A stretch of 64,000 nucleotides of DNA from assembly GCA_032209605.1 (NCBI GenBank), contig JASFXZ010000014.1, positions 15,023,231-15,087,230 of the forward strand. The letters are read 5' to 3'. The notes beneath the pieces are model-generated. The model was not told where the DNA came from. It made no database searches and was given only the letters and a program-made list of their open reading frames with translations. Made by a program: the position numbers and the translations under genes. Positions 12,701 through 21,700 of this stretch are shown piece by piece. The first letter of the stretch is position 1. The number at the start of each line of letters is the position of its first letter. The stretch comes from Mactromeris polynyma. Its lineage: Eukaryota > Mollusca > Bivalvia > Venerida > Mactridae.

Positions 12701-15700
12701 TGTCACCAGCGTTGTCATTGTCGTGTTCATAGAGACAAGTTGTAACTCATAAGTCCCATTTTCTCCGTATATGTACGTATTGTTTAAGCCCGTGTCGTTC
12801 CAATAGACCAGAATCTTGTTACTTCCGGTAATGCTTAAAACTGTACCCGTACCGTTGCCGGACTAGAAAACAGAATCAAGTACAAATATCGTCGTGTTTT
12901 CTTCTTAATCAACATCGTTATAGCTTATTGCGTTAGAAAATGCATACAATACAACCACTGTACAGCCGTTCTCATGAACAGTAACATCTTTTCAACAACA
13001 CTATTACTTTCTTGTAATTTACTACCAATTTAACCTCCTCGGAGACAAGTGTGTAACTCCCATAGGGTGTTGCTCTAGACAGGTTGCACTGTATACATTT
13101 GTACTCAAAATACAGTCACAAATTATGTTACATTGTGCTAACTAAAAGTTAAAAAATTGACAATTTATCACATTTCTGTTGTAAAATTTATGCCTAGACG
13201 ACAGGCCACTGCGTAACCCCAAGATTACCATGGTAACAGGCTTGACGGCTGACTTTTCTCTAGGTAAAGACTACTGGTGACAATTCTTTAAAATAGTCAT
13301 GCGCGGATCCAGAGGGAGGATCGGGGATACGCGCCCTGATAATTTTAGGAAAAACAGCGTTGTCCATATCTAATTCTATATCAAGAGGGGGCCCGGAATT
13401 CAAGGGCCCCGCTGCTTTTGTCCTAAATTAGCGTATTACATTACAAGAAAATGTATTGTATTGCAAAAATCTAGGTACTTAGATTCGCTGCCAAACCAGG
13501 AGCTGGAACCCCCGACCCCCAGGCGTAAATTTCTAGTTCCACGCATGATGATTGATGTATTTTTGTATGTACAGTAAAACCTCATTTAAAAAACACCTCA
13601 ATAATAAGACCACCTAAAAATTAAGAAAACAATTTTCAAGTTCCTTTTGACAGTTCTGCTCTGTATTCATCCTCCATATTAAAACCACCTCAATATTGTA
13701 GTCCACGTACTCGTTTAACGACTTACCTCGTTACCCCCAATCCAGTCTGGACCTGGAACGACTTCATTACCGATTGATAAAGGAACTAAAATATAAATAT
13801 GACAATGTAAGCATTGATTGAAAAATGTTTGCATGTGTTTCGGAACGACGAGTCTGTATTTACGTCCGTTCACTGACCCCTCCAACCATTTGTTTCAGTC
13901 GCGACAATTTATTCGTTTTCGTAAATATTTGGTTGATACACTATTGATGATACTACAGACATATGATTTATATGTCCGTGATGATACGTATTTTCGTTAA
14001 TAACTTTTCTTAAGATTTTAACTTTTTTCATACCAAGTTCATTAAAGGCGAATTGCCGCAACACTCTGTGTGCACTGTCAGTGCATATCGTCTGTAGTTT
14101 TGTATAATGTGTATAATTTTAAATACCCGGAACAAAAGCTGTTGTCGCAGATGACGATGTTGTCGCAGATGACACAGGTGCTGGTGTTTTGATCGGAGGA
14201 AATGGTCCAAGGTACCGACTAAGTTCGTACGTGCCATTCGCCCCCACTCGGTAACTATCGGTAATATTCGTTAAATACCAAAGCACTTGGACCATGCCCG
14301 GAAGTATGGTAGAGTTGCTAGCTTCATTTGTGTTGATAACAGTACCCGGACCATCACCGTCCTGTAGACAAAATGAATAAACAAAGTCGATTAGGAAATG
14401 TCTCATACAAGGTTTACCAGCCCACAGTGCGCTGGGCTGTCACCCAGAAGGTGCGGGTTTGATTCCCTAGCGGGGCAGGTCTTGTCCTACTGTGAGGTTT
14501 GGCACCAATCATTTGGCTGCGGAAGGACAAGTTAGTACTGGTAGACAATTAATTCCAACAAAAACTGGCTGCGTCAATTTATCACTAAATATAACTTCAA
14601 CATTTTGAAAATGACGTTTAAACGAAATAAAAACAAAGCAAAATGAACAGCCAAACATAAAACACAAGGAGATATGCAAATATGCCGGCCAAAAAGAGCT
14701 AGTTCGCAATTTTATTTCATATTTTAGAATCACTGTATTATGGCAAAGTGATCTGACTGGACGAATGTGTCAGGTTTATATACACTTTTTTAGACAAATC
14801 AGTTAATTTGAATCATAAATGTTTTGGCTTACTTCAATCAAAATCAATTGAAGATGTACCAAGCAGCTTTTTAGAAATAATACCGGTGATTTATCATGTT
14901 TGACCAGGACATAAACGCTGAACCCCTTTTGTTAAATGGTCCCCATACGCCTCTGTTGTTTATAAAGTTTAAACATAGTCCTCCAAAGCAGATGGTTTTG
15001 TACAACAATGCATGGGTTTTGATTTACGAAGCCTGAGATATGGTTAAAACAGTTTTTTTACCGAGAAATACAACAATCTATCAACAGTCTATTCATACAA
15101 TCATTACAATTATTTGGATTTATTTTGAAACTAAGGCATTATAAAAAGTGGGCAATTAGAATGGTACAAGTACAAAGTGTCACGAGGGATACAAGACACT
15201 CGCGTACTGGGATAAAATTAAGGCAAATTCCTGTTCAGATATATAGGCTGTCATAAAACTAAAGCTAAAATTGCTCAGTTGGTGGAGTGCCCGCTTCGAG
15301 TAAGGGAGGTCGTGGCTCCCACATGTTACTGGTATCTCCCTTACCAGGTAGTCAGTATATAACGGGTAGTACCAGACGATGATTAAGCACATGTACGTAT
15401 ATATTTGCGGATACCTTTTTGGTCTCACAAGACCGTTGAAGCTCATGTTACTTGGTGTTCATATACAACGTTAACACAAAGAACGTCCGTCAAGCACTGA
15501 CAAACATACCTGATTGCCACTTAGCCAGTCTGGACCTCTGACCACGTAATCACCAATGTTGAAATTCACATAAAATGCCTTAGCCGTAGTGGTTCCAACC
15601 GTCGTGTAACCTGATATATGATAGCACACGTGAAACACTCGCTCAAATTATTACAAAAGCCTGGTGGTAACATTTCAGCTTCAATAATTCGCAAATTCGC

Positions 15701-18700
15701 GATTTTAAATTCGCGATATCAACTTAGCGAAATTTCGAATTCACGATTTCAACTTCACGAATCACGATTTCAATTTCACGAATCACAATTTCAACTTCAC
15801 GAATCACGATTTCAATTTCACGAATCACAATTTCAACTTCACTATTTGAATTTCGGGAAATCATGATTTCAACTTCACGAAGATTGAAGCCGAATTGTCA
15901 ACACCAGGCTTTCGTAAGTCATTAGTAATTTTCACAAGCGTGTTAGCAGAAACTTTTTTAAGAGGTCTGATAATTTAAATGTTTTTGGTGTGTAGCAGTT
16001 CGTTACCATGGTAACAAGGAAGGTCTAAAAACACTAACAGCAGCTTTACATTGGAACAGATAGGCAATTACGAAATTAAAGACACGAGTTTTAATTACAG
16101 TGTATCCTTTTATCCAAGGCACAATTCACATACTCTCATTTTATTAGAATGGTAAAATCTATGAAACTGTACTCGGGCACTTTGACGTGAAGACACAAAC
16201 TTGATACGTAATTAAAACGCTTTCGGGTAACTATAACTATGAACATGAGATCATATAAAACTCACCTGGGGGGAACACAGGCGTCGTATGTGTGTAAGGC
16301 GGAAAGGTCGGTGTTGTATGCGTGTAAGGCGGAAAGGTCGGTGTTGTATGCGTGTAAGGCGCAAAAGTCGGTGTTGTATGCGTGTAAGGCGCAAAGGTCG
16401 GTGTTGTATGCGTGTAAGGCGCAAAAGTCGGTGTTGTATGCGTGTAAGGCGCAAAGGTCGGTGTTGTATGCGTGTAAGGCGCAAAAGTCGGTGTTGTATG
16501 CGTGTAAGGCGCATTCGTAGAAACTCCTGGACAGAATCCGCAATAATCCAAACATCCGTACGATTTGGCTTGCTAATTCAGAGTAAAAAAGAGCGTAAAA
16601 TTATACAAATAACCTTAACTATTAGTCCTGACCTAAAATGGCTTCTTGGCTGTAAAATATTAGGAACATCATATCATGGTATGTTCCTGGTGTTATACTG
16701 TGTTTTATAATTTAATACTATAGCAATGTAACAGCAGGAAACAACTAAGACAAAGAACTCCTAACTGCAGAAATGTACACATTCAATTCTTTCAATAGCA
16801 TAGTTACACCAGGCTTTTAGCGCAGGTCCAACAATGTACCAAGGCAAATTTCTAGAAAACTTCATCATTTTGAAAATAAAATTTGAATAAATTTGTTTTA
16901 CAGAAACGATATACGTGTATTGTACTTACAGGTTCAGACGCACACATGTCAAAATATTTGTATATATATTCACAATCGAATCTTGTATCCTGGCAAGTCG
17001 AGCCAGCGTTAGGACACAGGCCACATGTTTTCTTGCAAAATTGTAAAGCTGTATCCGGGGATGTGCAAACATCAAAGCTTGCCATCAGTAAACTGCATGT
17101 ATCCTCGTCCGAGCATATGTCTGTAACGAAGTTTTTAAAAGACTTTTATGTTTACATTTTGTGTTCCATATGCTTTTGTTATTATTCAAAGTTATGCATA
17201 TTTAGTTTACTTATCATGTGCATTTGGGATGACTGAACACTTATCATTTGACATTTCCTTCTCGCCTTTTTTGTAGTTTGTTTTTGAAAAGCACTATCAC
17301 TTAAACTCTAATTTTAAAAGTCACCAATTGTCTCATGAATGCATCTTGATAGAAAAACGATGGCGGTCATATTAATGATATCACTGACGCTAGAAGTTTG
17401 CAATTAGGTCAAATAATTTCATATGAATTCATAGTCGAAACTTTTGTGTTCAAAATGGAATACATGTACCTCTAACAAGGTATGTTCTGTACATTAAGTT
17501 CAACAGAGAGTCCAAACAAGTTCCCATCATTTAGTATTCTTTTCCGACAGATTAGTTGACCACTGCTTGATGTTGTTTTAAGTTCTGAATAATTTGGACA
17601 TGGTGAGTGACCAAAATGGATAATTTGACCCTGCCACGGGTCACTAAGTATAAATGTACGAGTAATATAATCGAGCCATTTCTAGGAAGCGAAAATGTAC
17701 ATCTCTTCGCCAAGACTTATAACGACGCAATCGAACTTTTCTCGAGCTCTTCTGAGCCACATTAAAAGAGTGTCTGTTTGCTGTCTCCTAACTTTACTTT
17801 ATGAAGTTGGACAGGTAGGAAATTTCATTTTAAAATTAAATAAGCCATATTTGATCATTTGTTTAACTCTATTGCTCTTGCTAAAGACTACGAAACATCC
17901 TGACATTCGACAGTAACGTTATCTTGAGCGCAGTATTTTCGGCGGGAAAGAAAAGGAGACAACAAACGAACAATTGTTTGATGTTTGCCTTATGGAATAT
18001 TTTTTTCTTACCAGCATTTTCACACTGCACGTTGCATAAATCTGCTTGACAACAATCCGAACATATGTGTACAGTTCTTTTCCCTATCACAATCAAGGGG
18101 TCTAGATTCTGACCTGCGCAGTGCTGCAACAAAATGTGAACCAAACCAACAAAATCAATCAGGAAGCATTATATTAAATTCTAACAGAATTGTTCGAACA
18201 ATGCGGACTGTATTAATAGGCACTTCGAACCATGTTAGGACTATTCGGACCGTGTTTATAACTTTTTGATCTATCATTAGTTAATTATCGACACTGTTGT
18301 TTGACTATAGCCATATTGATTCTCACTAGTACAAATTAAGGATTATAAAACTTGAGACTGATCTCCAAGCTCAAATCTCAATTTAAACATAACATTTTCA
18401 AAGTCAAACGAAGTGATATTTTGTGATCAAGTTATTAAGTTGTATTCTTTTTGCGTAATTAATCTAAAAGTATTACTTTATGTTCATTGCATTCAACGGA
18501 AATGTGTGAAGAAAATTAGATTTAAGCTTGGAGACTAATTAAAAAAAAAATCATAAAGTCGAGCAGGAATTGTCACATACAAAAGGGCGCAACCACCAAA
18601 ACAAAGTAAATACAAAACCTGGGACTGTATATATTGGTCCCAGACAAAACGTACATCCTCAAACGCTGTATATATTGGTCCCAGACAAAACGTACATCCT

Positions 18701-21700
18701 CAAACGCTGTATATATTGGTCCCAGACAAAACGTACATCCTCAAACGCTGTATATATTGGTCCCAGACAAAACGTACATCCTCAAACGCTGTATATATTG
18801 GTCCCAGACAAAACGTACATCCTCAAACGCTGTATATATTGGTCCCAGACAAAACGTACATCCCCAAACGCTGTATATATTGGTCCCAGACAAAACGTAC
18901 ATCCCCAAACGCTGTATATATTGGTCCCAGACAAAACGTACATCCCCAAACGCTGTATATATTGGTCCCAGACAAAACGTACATCCTCAAACGCTGTATA
19001 TATTGGTCCCAGACAAAACGTACATCCTCAAACGCTGTATATATTGGTCCCAGACAAAACGTACATCCCCAAACGCTGTACTATATTGGTCCCAGACAAA
19101 ACGTACATCCTCAAACGCTGTATATATTGGTCCCAGACAAAACGTACATCCCCAAACGCTGTATATATTGGTCCCAGACAAAACGTACATCCCCAAACGC
19201 TGTATATATTGGTCCCAGACAAAACGTACATCCCCAAACGCTGTACTATATTGGTCCCAGACAAAACGTACATCCCCAAACGCTGTACTATATTGGTCCC
19301 AGACAAAACGTACATCCCCAAACGCTGTACTATATTGGTCCCAGACAAAACGTACATCCCCAAACGCTGTACTATATTGGTCCCAGACAAAACGTACATC
19401 CCCAAACGCTGTACTATATTGGTCCCAGACAAAACGTACATCCCCAAACGCTGTACTATATTGGTCCCAGACAAAACGTACATCCCCAAACGCTGTACTA
19501 TATTGGTCCCAGACAAAACGTACATCCCCAAACGCTGTACTATATTGGTCCCAGACAAAACCAACATCCCCAAACGCTGTACTATATTGGTCCCAGACAA
19601 AACGTACATCCCCAAACGCTGTACTATATTGGTCCCAGACAAAACGTACATCCCCAAACGCTGTACTATATTGGTCCCAGACAAAACGTACATCCCCAAA
19701 CGCTGTACTATATTGGTCCCAGACAAAACGTACATCCCCAAACGCTGTACTATATTGGTCCCAGACAAAACGTACATCCCCAAACGCTGTACTATATTGG
19801 TCCCAGACAAAACGTACATCCCCAAACGCTGTACTATATTGGTCCCAGACAAAACGTACATCCTCAAACGCTGTACTATATTGGTCCCAGACAAAACGTA
19901 CATCCTCAAACGCTGTACTATATTGGTCCCAGACAAAACGTACATCCTCAAACGCTGTACTATATTGGTCCCAGACAAAACGTACATCCTCAAACGCTGT
20001 ACTATATTGGTCCCAGACAAAACGTACATCCTCAAACGCTGTACTATATTGGTCCCAGACAAAACGTACATCCTCAAACGCTGTACTATATATATATATA
20101 CGATAATCTATTACTTACATGTTTTGATTGACAACCGCTTGTCACAAGACGGTCTTTTTGAAATTCCAGGGTAACTTCGTTGTAACAAACCTAGAGTTAA
20201 AAAAGACAATGTAACAGCAAGACTTAGCTTGACAAGTACATGTACTTGCATGCATTCTTATAAAACATTGTGTATACTACCATGTACGTTTATGAAAGTA
20301 TTTGGTATTTGCCTCGGTGTTATTGACAAAGTGTTTTTCATAATTCATATTCGTATTTCGAATTATTTTCGACAAGATATTTTCAGCTTATATAATGAAT
20401 GACTAGAAATGGAGAAATTTCTACGTTAACAATAAGAAACTATTACACCATACAATTATGCCTCTAATGTTGGAGACTAAGGTCGCTTAAACTAGATCGT
20501 TTGGCACGCGACAGCTCGGACGTTGTGATGAACTCGCTGCAGATACATAACAGTGAGTAAGCGGTAAAATAATAAAATATAATCATAATATATGTGTACC
20601 TCATATTTTTCACAGTGTTCAATATGATGACACGGAGTTCCCTCAAACAGATTTCCACAACTGTAACATATGGGGCCTCGTTCAACAGGGTAACCTAGGC
20701 ATCAAAAATATAGACAGGATCAAAGTACTAGAAGTACACTTTCTATGATACCTTTAAGTTAGTAAATCACGTCTTTATGTTGAAAATAAGTGTGCACGTT
20801 CTGAATGGTATGGATAAATTAAAAAGTAAGGCTTACTTAGGTTTTGAAGACTTTCCCATGGATAATTCTTCTAACCATGATCTAAGCATGTAGTTTTCCT
20901 TTTTAATGCCCATTTTTAAAACTTTCATAATAGTACAGGTATATTAATCTAAAATATTTTTCTATACAATGTATATATATCGTATTCACTCTCAAACCGT
21001 ATTGAAGTTGACATTTTAATACATTACCAGTGCTGTTACAGCCTTGAACGTTACATAAATCCCTGTCGTCACAGCAACTATGACAGGAGAAAAACTGGTT
21101 ACAATAATCAGGTGTTGTGCTATCTATTAAACTGCATGTCTGAAATAGGTAAACTACATCAAAGTGGTCATATCATGAACAATTACCTTTCTTTAACAAC
21201 ATTATCAATTTCACCATCGTAATTTCTCAAGATGTCTACGTACGAGTATACATGTATAGCTTTTTACCGACATGTACATTTTTCACCGCAGTGTATAGCT
21301 TATTACCAATATGTACCTTTTTTCACCGCAGTGTATAGCCTATTACCAATATGTACATTTTTTCACCGCAGTGTATAGCCTATTACCAATATGTACCTTT
21401 TTCACCGCAGTGTATAGCCTATTACCAATATGTACATTTTTCACCGCAGTGTATAGCCTATTACCAATATGTACCCTTTTTCACCGCAGTGTATAGCCTA
21501 TTACCAATATGTACATTTTTCACCGCAGTGTATAGCCTATTACCAATATGTACCTATTTTCACCGCAGTGTATAGCCTATTACCGACATGTACATTTTTC
21601 ACCGCAGTGTATAGCCTATTACCAATATGTACCTATTTTCACCGCAGTGTATAGCCTATTACCAATATGTACATTTTTCACCGCAGTGTATAGCCTATTA

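Noticed and set aside
16239..16710. Plus-strand and alternate-frame reading of the 30-bp array (CMRVRRKGRC, YACKAQKSVL)
   Set aside because: Only the minus-strand PYTHTTPTF frame connects in phase to ShK and MIB/HERC2 exons. The others are shadows.
18570..20174. Overlapping open frames of up to 534 residues, plus a 349-residue reverse frame
   Set aside because: They are translations of the 41/42-bp minisatellite, open in several frames at once, with no splice, start or domain support.
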